A stretch of 64,000 bases of DNA from Adiantum capillus-veneris (lineage: Eukaryota > Streptophyta > Polypodiopsida > Polypodiales > Pteridaceae): positions 118,986,543 to 119,050,542 of the forward strand of contig CM043960.1 of NCBI GenBank assembly GCA_014529385.2, written 5' to 3'. The notes under the pieces were generated by a model. That model ran no database searches and was not told where the DNA came from. It worked only from the letters and a program-made list of their open reading frames with translations. The translations under genes and the position numbers were made by a program. This document shows, one piece after another, positions 11,400 to 23,800 of the stretch (positions are counted from its first letter, which is position 1; each line of letters opens with the position of its first letter).

Positions 11400-12361
11400 C
11401 GAATAAAGAGATTTCACTTAATCGAATGAGCAAAAGAAAATAACGATGAAGACGAACCAGATCCCAAGTCCGTGGATGAAAAGGGATATGACGATAGCAT
11501 CTGCAAAAATCGAGTAACCTGTGGTTAGTTAAGTCAACTTCAAAAATAACTACATAATATTGTTTGATTTTAAAAATGAAAAAATACATAAAAGAGAACA
11601 CTGATAATTTTGCATTATAAGAGCATAAAAGTGAGATCGTATTTTCATATTGTTGTAAAGTCAAAAGCAAAATTTGTTTGTCTCAAAAGTTTTTAACCAA
11701 AATTTTTAGTCATAAGCAATGACAATTACAAAACTGGCATATGCACGTTTAGAGAAAACACTAGGTTGAGAGTTGAACATTTGGTTTTTATCAATACAAA
11801 GATTTTGCCTTATGATGTCTACGGTGTTGTGAAGAAAATTTGCATATAATATGTATGTGTTTAGAGATAAATCAAAATCCGGCGCCATGATTTTAGAGCA
11901 GCGAGATAAAAGATAGAAGTTTGTCAAGATATTACTATATTTTGTAAATTGAAACTGTGTTATAACTAAATTGAACTATAGATCAGCAAATTAGTGAAGC
12001 AATTCTTAATAGGATAAAAATGTTTCTAAAAAAACAAAAAAAGAAACGTAAATAGGATTTTTATGAATGCATAAATAGAAAATGGGTATAAAATTAGATA
12101 TAGTTGGAGTACGAAATATAGGACAATAAGAAAATTACGAATGTTAATTTATAAATCTGCTAAAATGGGCTTGAGAATAGTAAGTAAGTAGCAGATTATT
12201 ACACTTTTAGGTTAGTTAAAGGGGCCGTTAGGATAATTTAACGTAGTTAGAAAGACTTGAAGGCAACGTTCAATCTTGTAGGAGCAAGAAGAGGGGCAGT
12301 TGACAAAGATGAAGGATGAGTGCATGCATTGAGCCGCTTAGAACACTCAAGAGGGTAGGAG
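10851..12361. repeat. GA-rich direct duplication, unit 2
   Basis: This is the counterpart of 8449-9883. Relative to unit 1 it carries extra sequence around 11400-11495 and different lengths of the (GA)n tracts (10980-11000, 11078-11105, 11361-11397). Divergence is moderate, with scattered substitutions and small indels, so the duplication is not very recent. No coding function is evident. Confidence 0.7.
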
Positions 12362-13228
12362 TAACATCTCTAGTTGGTATTTCTTTGTGTACAAGTCTCT
12401 GATGGAACCCTAGCCCCCTCAAGGCAAATGTAGTGTGTGAGGGCTATTGTATTCTTCTCAAGTTAATATAATCTTCAAGATATGTAAAGGGATAACTTCC
12501 AAAAGTTCTTTTGATAATAAACACATTTACTACCTCTTCAAGATATTTAAAGGCATAACTTCCAAAAGCCTGTTGAAATGGTGTGATGAAGGCATGCGCT
12601 CTCTCTTCTGTTACAGGCATGTGCTCTCTATTTGTGGCTCATTTCTCACTAGCATCATTGTAATTTCTCTTAGTTTAATGTAGAGCCATCTTCTCCTTAC
12701 TATACCAATCATATCTTCAAGTTCCTTTAAAAAAATGGACTTCATAATTAATAGCATTGAGGTCTTTCTTAGCTACCAAAGTTCTACGAAATTTTCTTGG
12801 AGAATAGTATATTGAAGTTTCTTTAAGTCAATCCTACCAATGTTCCAAGATTGTTGATCAAGATAGGCAATTTGTAATTGCATATACATGATACTACCTT
12901 GGTCCAAATTTTGAAACCATAATTAATCTTCGCATGAGATTCTAGAATCTCAAGGGGAATCTAGAAAATCTAAAGCAAAATAATTTGTAGTAGTTGTCGC
13001 CATCGTCCTGACCACCCATCATCCTTGACTACCCATCATCACTTCTCTGATTTGCAAACAAGCACAGAGAGCGAGCATGTGCCCTGATTGCCCTCGTCTG
13101 CAGCATGATGGATGCCCTATTGTATGCTTGCATCCATTGGCCCTCACAATGGCTGCCTAGTGCGTGCGATTGTGTTTAGCAGCATGCCCTCCCAGGTACC
13201 CTCGACATACTGCATGCTTGCCATGGCC
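12362..13228. other. Unidentified DNA with 65-bp tandem pair
   Basis: I recognise no gene. A 33-base segment starting CTTCAAGATAT and ending ATAACTTCCAAAAG occurs at about 12471 and again at about 12536. The right part (13000-13228) is GC-richer and is interrupted by the solo LTR at 13229. Confidence 0.4.
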
Positions 13229-14816
13229 TGTCATAATAATCAATATCTAATTCTCCTAAATGATTTTCTCATATTAAACTGATCATTTAATGTGGCGAAG
13301 TGCCAGGGGAGAAAAAGCTAGAATATTGGTTAAGCTAGCAGACTGGCCACAATAGGGATCCAAAGGAGGGAAAATAGGGATCTAAAGGGGGGGGCATCTG
13401 CAAAAGAGCCATGTGCAACAATGGGCTAAAAAGACCCTAAGGTTCAGCCCATTAAGACTTCCAAAATGCTAAGGTTCCAAAATTCAAAGGTTGTGCCCAA
13501 AGGGTTAAAGCTTAGGGGGAATTGGATGCTTTGTGTTCTCTCCAAAGTCAATGCACATCCCTACATGGGAGGGGGTGAGCCCTTCTTCTATGGGATGAGA
13601 GAGAAAGCCACACCCACACACACACAAGCCCCTTTACACAAAGGGAATTAGGGACACATGTCAGCTCCCTAGCCCAGATGCCCACAAGGTGTGCCCAATT
13701 CCTATTGGATGACCCTTGAAGTGGACCAATGAGAATTAAGCTAGAGTAAATCTAGTTTAATTAATTTAAAAACATTTAATAAAAGAAACCAATAAGAATT
13801 AAGTCTCCTAGAAGACTATTGGGCAGTCTCCCAAAGGGTCCAATGAGCATTAAGGAGCCCCATGGCTTGCTTGATTCCTATTGGCCAGGAGGCAAAGGGG
13901 TCCAATGAGAGTTTAGTTTAATTATTTAATTACCTAAAGCTCTCGCAAAAGGGGAAAGGGGGACACATGTCAGAAGGCTATCACTTATGTTGCTTAATAG
14001 TCATTGGCTTGACTTGGGGAGGGCCAATGAGGCTGCAGGTTGAGAAAATAGCAAGGGGGCTCGCCCAAGAGAGAGAGGGGGCTGATTTTTGCAAGGCATT
14101 AACACACACACACTCACACAATCTCATGTGTGAAGAAAAGAAGACTATCTCTTCCCAAGCTTTAATGGAGAGCTCATCACCTACTCCAAGCTTGTGAGAT
14201 AGAAGCCTACATCAACACTCTCTTCGCATGTGGATGCAAATCCAACCAAGAGCCAAACTTCAATGCATGCTCATCTCCTCTACCAAGCTAATTACTAAGC
14301 TAAGCTATGCTAATATGAGTGATTATGTGAGGAGATGTACATCTTTCTCGTAAGATACTCCTTCTTCCTCTCAATCTACTCTCATACCCTGCTAGCTCTC
14401 ACCATCTTCGAAGGTGTGTGAGGTCTTGGGTCTGAGAACGGGGATAGTTCAAGTTGTGTTTGCTAAGTGTTTTGCTTAGTGCTTGAAGCTTTCATCTTCA
14501 TTGCACTATCTAGTCTTGAAGGAACACAAAGAATTGTATTGTACAATGTCTCTCTTGATGGGAGAAACCATAATACAAAGCCTTTTGGAGGGGGGACCGG
14601 CTCCATGCAAATCCGGTCCTCAACTGTTGTCATTAGCTTAATTTCTCTCTCTTTTGAAAGTATTGTCGATGCTATCTAACTAGGTGTTATGCTTTTTGTT
14701 GCTCTCTCCACCCAAGCACTCTTGTAATTCTCATTAGGAATGTATTCTAATGAAATGCCCACTATGTTCATGCTCATTTCCGCTACACACAAGTTATTAG
14801 GCCATTAAATGTTACA
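13229..14816 (+). repeat. Solo LTR of the Ty3 chromovirus family
   Basis: The sequence begins TGTCATAATAATC and ends AAATGTTACA and is 1588 bp, close to the 1592-bp LTRs at 47539 and 54857. It is flanked on both sides by TGGCC (13224-13228 and 14817-14821), a perfect 5-bp target duplication. No internal Ty3 sequence adjoins it. This is the expected product of unequal recombination between the two LTRs of one insertion. It carries the ATTGG/CCAAT pair modules at about 13700-14030. Confidence 0.93.
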
Positions 14817-15112
14817 TGGCCCTTCTCTCCTACCTAGAGCTGGGCTTGGCTTAACCAAAACACATACCTCCAACAAGAAAAATCCACAATGCCTGCAATC
14901 CCCTTGTGGGATCTCTATTGCAACTGGACAGGGCATAGATTGGCGACACTTCGTTGTTGCATCGCCCAACACAGATTCTTCTTGTAGGATCTCTAAGTGC
15001 AACTGGACGGGGCAGAGATTGGCAACACTTTGTTGTTGCACCGCCCAATGTAGATTCTTCTCGTTGTCTGATCTGTGTGTGGCCTCGCACCTGGCATATC
15101 CCCCCCCCCCCC

Positions 15113-15210
<98 letters not shown>

Positions 15211-16360
15211 CACGTGATGCCTTGCATTTCCCGCCCCGTCTTCAATTTTCACTTAAAAAAGCATCATTAAATCAAATCTCCTACTGATTCCTATTAATCA
15301 AGCAATTCAACAAATATTTGGCACACCTACTTGGCACTATCAAAGAAAAGTATAGCCCAACGTTACCTTGAGTTGAAATCAATCAATTGAGAGGATAGAG
15401 ATAAGAAAATGGTTGTCCGAAAATTGAAAAAGGTTATTGATATATTTTCTTGTGATATTATTTTCAAAAAATAAACTACAATGAAAATTTAGAATGTATA
15501 CTTGATTAGAGTCAAATTCTCCATTGGACTACTAAGTTTTTGTTTACAATATGAAGGGGTTATGCTTGTTAAAACTAGTAGAGTTATTGAGACATAGTTC
15601 TTTGAACAACTGGAGCCTAGATTGTATGTATTTTTTGGTACAATTGGGAGTGTGATGTGCGTGTAGAATTCCCAAAAATATACACAGACGAACAACCTAG
15701 TCGATAATAGAGCATATCTTGGATAATGGTCCTTCAACAAGTCTGGCGTTGTACATAATCGAGAATATAAAGCGGGAAAGAGAGCATGAGAGACTTGTGC
15801 AGATGCACAAGTCAAGGACAAAGTACCAGATGTACACGCAGATAAAAGGAGAGATAAGAGACTAGAAAATAAGATAAATGATACATAGAGCGTCGGGTGA
15901 GATCTCCCCTTCTGCAAGAGTGAGCATTTTCCTCTTACACATACTTTAATTATATCTAGAGGCAATGCTCATGAAAATGATTACATCAGATTACACTTGG
16001 GCACAACAAATTTTCATTGCTCATAAAGAGCTCTCTCTAATAAGATAAAATGTCTACATCTCAACTTATGAATTTAATAGACCATAAAACACTATGAGTT
16101 GCAACAAAGTCAAATTGTGACAACTTTATTCGATCATCAACTATCACATTATTGTCCTCTATATACACTCATTGACAATGTCTGAAAAGTGATCATATTT
16201 CCACAATTCACCTTAACATTGTAATGCTCAAAAATACATTTTCCATAACAATTTATCAAAATGCTAATTCCATTACATACCCCAAGGCTGAAAGACATTT
16301 GTCCTCAATTTTTACCAAAACCAAACTAACGTCTGTGATGGCTAGCCACTCGTAGAATGG
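14817..16360. other. Unidentified DNA with (C)n-(CT)n tract
   Basis: A poly-C run (15101-15112) leads into about 95 bases of nearly pure CT repeat (15113-15207). Upstream, two related segments containing TAGATTCTTCT/CAGATTCTTCT occur within about 150 bases (14930-15070). Nothing else is recognisable; open frames here are repeat artefacts. Confidence 0.5.
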
Positions 16361-16365
16361 TCTAG

Positions 16366-16620
16366 TAATTGATGTTGCCTAAACCAGTGGATTTACACCA
16401 ATGGATGTGCTGCCTAAATTGGTGAATCTGTACTAATGGTTCCTAAATTGATGAAGCTATATTTAGGTTTGTGCTACCTAAATTGGTAAATCTACACTAA
16501 TGTTGCCTAAACCTGCAAATCTGCATTTAGGTTTTATTGCCTAAATTGGCGAATCTACACTAGTGCTACCTAAATCAACAAATTTTCACTTAAAAGAGAA
16601 GCACTATCTAAAGTGGTGAA
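16366..16620. repeat. Degenerate minisatellite, about 30-34 bp units
   Basis: About eight imperfect units follow one another, each with a core of TGCCTAAATTGGTGAATCT and a variable A/T-rich end (ACACTAAT or ATTTAGGTTT). Alternate units resemble each other more closely, which suggests a higher-order unit of roughly 63 bases. Substitutions are numerous, so the array is old. Confidence 0.7.
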
Positions 16621-18280
16621 TTCGTGTCTCTAGATGTGTGGTATGCAAGTATCAAGTGCTGGTAGTGCGAACATAGAAATTCTTCGAATATCCATTGACA
16701 CTCTTTCAGGGAGTGGTTTCTATATTTTACCAGATATCTTTTGTTCTGATTTTCCACGTGGGTGTAGTAGTGAGGTCATCGTCAATGATTGTTTCAAGAG
16801 TGAGAATTTCTGCATCATCTTCAATCATAAGAGGAAAAGTTAAAACTGCTGCTATTGCCCCCCATTAACAAAGAAAAATAGGAAGAGAAAAAATTGTGTG
16901 AGAGGCAATAGCAGCGGCAAAGGATGTGGTAGTGGTCCGATAGCATTATACATGTTACTAGATACGAATATATATATATTCTTCTACTACCGCAAGTGTT
17001 ATCGCTTACATTACCCCGTATCTTGGCACTACACAGCTTTTCAAAACTGAAGATGCTCGTTTGGGCCATCCAATTTTAGATAGCCCTAATGAAAACATCT
17101 TTATTTTTGACATTCTTAAAACATTTCAAACATTAAATGCATTTTGAAAAGTGTACAATAATAATAGTAATATTGAAATTTAAAATTAACAACATACTTT
17201 AAATTACATGTCACACCTTATTCGCATAGTTTGAAGCACAAAGAACAATGTTGAAATTTAGTTACAAATAAATCCTAGATTCCAAGTGAGTTTTATATAC
17301 AAATGAGGATTTGTTGTGTCATATTTACACTAGTAAATGAGGGCTACAAAAAAGAAGTATCAAATAGTGTTGGTGCATCCAAAGAGTGCCTATGCTAAAA
17401 ATCATGAAAAGCAGTGTCAAGGGTGCCTACAAATATGTAACAGAATGTGAGAGCATGTGTGAAGACCCACTACAGATGAAAGAGTTCATGATATGTATGA
17501 TTTATACAACTATGTGGACAAAGATAGAGATCCTATACTTTAAAGAAGTTCTTCATGTGGAATGCCTCTTAGACCATGCAAGTTGGGAAATGAAGACCAT
17601 GTGGCGAGTGGTAGAAAGGAAAGTGGGTGAGTGACTTAAAAGTTAACTTGAATGCATGAGGTGGGCCAAAAAGTCCCATATTGTGAATTTTTTGCAAAAC
17701 TTGTTTTTTTTGAAAGAATGGCCCATGCATCTCACACACGTAGGCTAAAACTGGAACATTTGGAAGATATTGAAGTTTTCATAACTTGCTACTTTTTCAG
17801 GCTACGGGGAGGTCAAAGAAGGAGAGAAAGCTCCGAGAGAGCATGGTTGTGTATGAGCTCCACCATAACCAATCACTTGGGAAATAAGAAAATTTTGATT
17901 GCATCATCTTTGATGTTGTCTCCCCCGTGTCTTCTTCTCTTCTCTTCTCTTTGAAAAGGGGTCAGTGTGTGTGTAGGTTGTGTGTGAGCTCCCTAAGCGT
18001 GTATGCAAAGAGAGAGAGAGGTGTGATGTTTGTGATTGAGAATCAAGAAGCGATTGTGATGATTGGAATGCAATAAGCCGTGCTTTTATGTGTGATTGGG
18101 TGTGTGTAGACAAGTGATTACAATGAATTTTGGTTGTTTGATGTGGTTTTTTGAGAGGATCAAGGTGTTGTGATTCCACTAGAGCTATAGAGAGGTGTGT
18201 GTGTGTTGTTGGGTGTATTTCTCCTTTCCCCCCTTTTAGTGTGCATGATTGGGATGTTGGTCTTTGAACTTAGTTAAAAC
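16621..18280. other. Unidentified AT-rich DNA
   Basis: No gene is supported over most of this stretch. The end (about 18225-18280, minus strand) holds the continuation of a short reading frame interrupted by the copia insertion: reading across the empty site, the frame runs from 24125 to a TAA near 18243 (see the entry at 23995). Confidence 0.4.
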
Positions 18281-18494
18281 TGTAGAGTGCGCAGGTGATG
18301 GAGAAGGTAGAAAAGAAGACTACGCACACACACCAACACACATCGAGACACACACACACAATCGTTACCCTGCAGCAGCCATTCAACGAGCTGCTCTTCT
18401 CTTCTTCTCTTCTGAACTATTATCCAAAGTATATTTACAACATAGTATAGTCAGTGTCTGGCCGCCCATAGCGCAATGGACATATTCTTTAACA
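18281..18494 (-). repeat. 3' LTR of copia element
   Basis: On the minus strand it starts TGTTAAAGAATATG and ends GCGCACTCTACA; length is 214 bp. It contains about 35 bases (around 18381-18415) missing from the 5' LTR, and lacks the 15-bp terminal duplication seen there. Confidence 0.92.
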
Positions 18495-20350
18495 CTCCCC
18501 CTCAAGCTTAGAGTGAGCTTGCATATGATGGATTCCCAATGCTCCACGAAAGTAGCAAAACTTCTCCTTTCCAAGAGCTTTTGTGAATATATCCGCAACT
18601 TGATCATTTGTCTTCACATACACCAAATCAATCTCATTTGCCAAAACTTTTTCTCTAATGAAGTGATAATGTACCTCAATGTGTTTAGTGCGAGCATGGT
18701 AAACTGGATTCTTTGCCAACATGATGCTGCTAATATTGTCACAATATATAATGACACTGTCAAGATAGTCAAAACCAAATTCTACCATAAGTACTCTCAA
18801 CCATGACTCTTCACATGCTGCCAAAGTTGCTCCACGATATTCAGCTTCTGTACTTGATAATGCTACAGTTGATTGCTACTCCAACTTATCATACCATTGC
18901 CAATGGAAAATGCATAACCACTTGTAGATCTTCTATCCATAAAATCTCCTGCCCAATCTGCATCTGTGTAACCATAAAGAAAAAGCTTCCCATTCTTTTC
19001 ATAAAACATTCCATAACTGACAGTGGCTTTCACATATCTCATAATCCGTCTCACTGCATCAAGATGACTTTTACATGGCTTTTGCATGAATTGACTCACA
19101 ACACCCACTGCATAACTCAAATCTGGCCTTGTTATTGTCAAGTAAATAAGGCTTCCAACCATCTTGCGATACATAGTGACATCGTCAATGTAATGTCCAT
19201 CATCAAACAACTTCACATTTTGATCAAGAGGTGTATCAACCGGTTTGCACGCTGTCATTCCATACTTCTCAAGCATATCCAATGCATATTGTCTTTGTAT
19301 CATCCAAATTCTTGATAAAGTGTTGACAATTTCAATTCCCAAGAAATATCTCAACTCACCAAGGTCCTTCATGTTGAATTCTCTCAACAAACTCTTCTTG
19401 ACATGCAAAATTTGCTCATCATGACTTCCAGTGAGAATCAAGTCATCAACATAGATAACAATAACGACGATCTCTCCATCAACATGCTTCAAAAACAATG
19501 AGTGATCAACAGTAGATTGTTTAAATCCAATCTTCTTCAAGAATCTGGTTATCTTTTCACACCAAGCTCTAGATGCTTGCTTCAAACCATACAATGGTCT
19601 GATACCACTTTGTAGAGTGCGCAGGTGATGCAGAAGGTAGGAAATAAGACTACACACACATAATATGGAAACTCTGGATGTTGATAACCCTCTGGCTGTA
19701 TCATATAAACTTCTTCTTCCAAGTCACCATTCAAGAATGCATTATCCACATCCATTTGCCGTAACTTCCAACCGAACATACTTGCCATTGCTATCACCAA
19801 TCTGACTGTTGTCATCTTTGCAACTGGACTAAATGTCTCATCATAATCAAGACCTTTTGTTTGTGCATAACCTTTAGCAACAAGCCTCGCTTTGTATCTT
19901 TCCACACTACCATCTGACTTGCACTTGACTTTGTATACCCATTTTGAACCAATTGCTTTCTTTCCACTTGGCAAGCGAACCAAATCCCAAGTGTCATTCT
20001 TCACAAGAGCATCCATCTCATCATCCATAGCTGACTCCCATTCTGATTTTCCAATTGCCTCTTGAAAACATGTAGGCTCTTTATGTTGCACACGTGAAAC
20101 CATGTATGCATAATGTGTACGCATGTAACCGTTGTATGTCAATCTATCAACTGGATAGCGCACCCTCTCTGATCTTCTCAACTGTGGTGCACTCTTCTCT
20201 TCAACTCTTGCATATGGGGATACATATTTCTCAATATGCTTACTGCCAGGTGTTCTCAAATGTGGTAAACCATGCTCTTCATCGAAGCTTTCATCTCCAG
20301 AACTCTCTTCAACCAATTTCTTCTTGCCTTTCTCGTCTTGCTTCTTATCT
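18489..20350 (-). pseudogene. Copia reverse transcriptase and RNase H region
   Basis: Continuing leftward from the stop near 20350, the frame encodes the RT start (NDTWDLVRLPSGKKAIGSKWVYKVK), the region MDVDNAFLNGDLEEEVYM, the catalytic YVDDLIL motif and LVGSLIYLTITRPDLSYAV. The RNase H end has KHIEVHYHFIREKV and QVADIFTKAL, finishing near 18489 at the polypurine tract. At about 19598-19660 coding sequence before PLYGLKQASRAW is replaced by LTR/PBS sequence, changing the frame. The catalytic YVDD is intact but the protein cannot be made as one piece. Confidence 0.9.
18495..18505 (-). promoter_or_regulatory. Polypurine tract of copia element
   Basis: The minus strand reads TTGAGGGGGAG immediately before the 3' LTR start TGTTAAAG. 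Its position between the end of the RNase H frame and the LTR is as expected for the plus-strand primer. Confidence 0.8.
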
Positions 20351-22206
20351 CACAAACGACCGCTCCATGGGTTGACACTTCTTGTACTCTCCTCTACCAT
20401 ATGTGGTCCTAAAATAGATCTTGTTGATGGTCCTGGATTATCAACAACATGACGCACATTCTCTTGCTCTTCATACTCATCTTCTATCATCACTGGCTTT
20501 GGTTTATACCATGGTTCATGCTCACAAAATCTGACATCTCTACTGACATAAACTTGTCTTGTCAAAGGATCATAGCACTTGTAACCTTTCTTTTCAACTG
20601 TGTAGCCCAAGAATATACACTTCACTACCTTTGGCTCCATCTTCTTTCTTGCTTCATTTGGCACATGAACATAGCAAACACATCCAAAAACTTTCATGTA
20701 GGAAACTGTTGGCTTGATCCCATAAAGTCTCTCATAAGGTGAAATTTCATGAATGGCAGCTGTTGGTGTTCGATTCATAATGTGTACTGCTGTATGAACT
20801 GCTTCAGCCCAATATGTTAATGGCATATTCATCTCATTTGTCATGGCTCTTGCAATCTCTACTATGACTCTATTCTTTCTCTTAGCAACTCCAGTTTGTT
20901 GTGGTGTGTATCTGCAAGTAATCTGTCTTCTTATGCCTTGTTCACGTAAGTAATCATCAAAACTGTGTGACATGTACTCTCCCCCTCCATCTGTACGTAG
21001 GCATTTAATTTGACAACCATTCTCTTTCTCAACCATAACTTTGAAGTCCAAGAATACCTCAAATGCCTCTGACTTTGCCTTTAGAAAGAAAACCCATGTC
21101 ATTCTGCTGTAATTATCCGTGAATGTGATAAAATATCGACAAACATTTGGCGTAGCATGATCACAAGGTCCCCAAATATCTGAATGAATAATTTCCAAAG
21201 GACTTTGGCTAATTCTCCCCCTCTTTGGAAATGGTAAACGAGATTGCTTTCCAAATTGACAAGCTTCAAAAACATGATCAAAATTCAATCTGCCAAACTT
21301 TGGTAATCCACTTACAATTTGATTTGATTGCATATGCTTTAATCTTCTAAAATTGACATGACCAATCCTCTTATGCCATAACTCTGCCCAATTATCTTGA
21401 GTGGCTGATTTGTTTGCATACATACCGCTGTGTAAACATGGATCTCCAACTTCCAATGAGAACAAGTGACCTTTTTTTCTTCCACGTGCCAATATCTTGC
21501 CTAGTCTGCCTTTGTGAAACTCCTCTATGAAGCAACCATAACGATTAAAACGGACTTGCAACCCTTGATCTGTCATCTGTCCAACTGATGCTAAATTCTT
21601 TGTGATTGAAGGCACATATAGAACATCTCCCAATGTGTTGTATGTCCCGTCTTTTTCTAGCAATGGAACTGAACCAACATGTGTAATCCGATGCATAGTA
21701 TCATCACCTGTAGCGACAAACTCATCCTCTTCTAACTTCTCTTTTCTGTCAAACCATTCACCATGATATGTCATATGATTTGTGGCACCACTATCTAAAT
21801 ACCAATCATCTATATGATGTGGCTCCACCATGCTTCCAACAACATGCTCCATAGGAAATAAATGTCCAATCGATCTATTGTCATATATATTTTGATCATG
21901 AGGATTGTCTCTAGCAAAGTTTCCTCCATGTCTGCCATAACCTCGACCTCTTCCACCACGATCACGATTTTGATTTAGCCTTGTGTAACATTCTCTTTCA
22001 AAGTGACCATAAATGCCACATCTGTTACAATATCCATCTCTTTGAGGATGTACAAATCGTCCACCTCTACGTCCACTAGTTCGGGCTCTCCCCCTGCCTC
22101 TTTGACTATAATCATTGTAACTTTGACTTTGTTGGTTTTGCCATTGACCTCTTCTAGCATTGTTTTCCACGACCATAGTTTCCTCTTCCACCTCTATTGT
22201 TTCCAC
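20350..22206 (-). pseudogene. Copia zinc knuckle, protease and integrase region
   Basis: The frame holds an RGG-rich stretch, a CCHC knuckle (CNRCGIYGHFEREC), the aspartic protease signature DSGATNHM, a GAG-pre-integrase region and the integrase core. The HHCC zinc site is damaged: FEAC stands where CxxC is usual. Of the DDE triad, D in HSDIWG and D in RTDGGGEY are present, but the third residue is K (GVAKRKN instead of the usual GVAERKN; codon at 20881-20883). The frame ends at a TGA (20350-20352), probably a former CGA, and would otherwise continue into RT. Integrase is expected to be inactive. Confidence 0.92.
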
Positions 22207-22972
22207 GACCTCTAGAGTAAAAAACCTGATCTCTGGAATTGTTATTTGATGTAGAAGGACCTGACTTGCCTAACTTCACCTCTTCTTGCAAACAAAGGTT
22301 TACTAACTCTTCAAAATCAGGCATGTGTCCTAGAACATATATAGATGTATCCAATGACTTGTATTCCGGTCCCAAACCATTCAATGTCACTGAAACTAAG
22401 TCATCATCTGGAACTTCAACATTAATGCTCGCAAGATCTTCCTGTATTTGCTTTATCTCTGTCACATAATCTGATATGGATCTATTTCCTCGCCATACAC
22501 AATGTAACCTTTGCTTCAAGTGAACTTTTCGTGGTTCTGTATTGGAGCTGTTCATTCTTGCTAGTATCTCCCATGCTTCCTTTGGAGATTGAGCCTTCTT
22601 CACATGTGGTATAAAGAAGTCACTAATGCATAGTGAAATCCAATGCATCACTTTCCTTGAATTCTCGATCCACTTCTTGTAAGCTTCTACTCCTGCTTGC
22701 CATGTTTTATGTGCTTCAACATTCTCTCTATTTGGTTCCAAACCAGCCTCGGGACACTCTTGTTCACCTGTAATATAATCCCATAAACCTTTGCCCATGA
22801 TAAAGTTCTCCATCCTGTAAGACCATATGCTGTAGTTCTCTCTGGTCAGCTTCTCTCCAACAATCTGTGTGACTTGAGTTGAACTTTCTGCCATCTTCAC
22901 TCTCTCAATTTCTTCCAAAGGATTTTGAAAAAATTTCGGCAGAGTTTCGTTTGTATTTGGACAATATCTCAA
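22154..22972 (-). pseudogene. Copia Gag
   Basis: The likely start is the ATG at 22894 (MAESSTQVTQIVGEKLTREN), although an in-frame ATG exists at 22972. The sequence contains the copia Gag landmarks NYSIWSYRMENFIMGKGLWDYI, KAWEILARMNSS-like and a UBN2-type region (SISDYVTEIKQI). It ends in RGRGNNRGGRGNYGRG and a stop at 22154, overlapping the next frame by about 50 bases. The overlap could be a lost or real frameshift site; copia elements normally encode Gag-Pol in one frame. Confidence 0.88.
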
Positions 22973-23783
22973 GTGACAATCTCAACCAAAGTGCTCATAA
23001 ACACTGACAGAAAATCTCTCACTGCCAAGGGAAAATCCACTTACTCACTTTGCCACAGACTGACTCAGTACTATGCATAAATACTCTAAAACAATGTCCA
23101 CATGGACCTGTATGCAAATGCAATCCATACGCTGTCCTGTACCACATATCCATACATCCACCTTCTTCCCATAGTCGTAAACGACATATGAGGTCTTTCG
23201 CGAGGTCAGTCGGGGGTTCGCTCCAGTACCTAATCCACCTTGCCAAGGTACCAAAGCTCCCAAGGCAAGGCTTCAAAAAAACCTCACTCGACCCTCACAA
23301 AGGTTGCAGTTTTCCAAAATACATTGACCGCATATCCATACATAACCGCAAAGTACTCAATCTGACAATATAACCGCCTCAACTTCTTCCCACAACCTTT
23401 CTTACATAGGCGGCTGTCCATAACGGACCCACAACAACCAAACATAATCTTCGATAACACAATATCATGATGCAAAAGCTCTATGTCGCTCTCCAAAACC
23501 TGTGTAAATGCTGAATTCTTCACCTGTAACCTATAAATCTACTGCCGAGTGCAAAACTGGACATCTCCTATGCTTGTGTGAGGTGGATGTTTACTATAGA
23601 AAATTGCAGATTTTGGCAAATATGAGTATGCCAATGCGTCCGGAATGCCCAAAAACATAAAGATAGACTCCTGGATCACTGTATTCCGAGTTCGGGTGAG
23701 GGAGTTATGACCAAAAAAACCTCTCTTTTTTGCTGTTTTCCAGAGTTGCGAAAACCTGTGGATTGACTGTAGCTCCTCAAACT

Positions 23784-23797
23784 GAGCTCTGATACCA
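23784..23797 (-). promoter_or_regulatory. Primer binding site of copia element
   Basis: The minus strand reads TGGTATCAGAGCTC three bases inside the 5' LTR, complementary to the 3' end of initiator tRNA-Met. Confidence 0.9.
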
Positions 23798-23800
23798 CTT

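Noticed and set aside
13001..13228. Possible coding stretch with repeated ACCACCCATCATCC / ACTACCCATCATCA
   Set aside because: Short, with no sustained open frame or recognised domain.
14467..14679. 70-residue frame MFCLVLEAFIFIALSSLEGT repeated at 4278, 48781, 56099 and 58966
   Set aside because: It recurs because it is part of the chromovirus LTR near the transcript start; no sign of independent coding selection.
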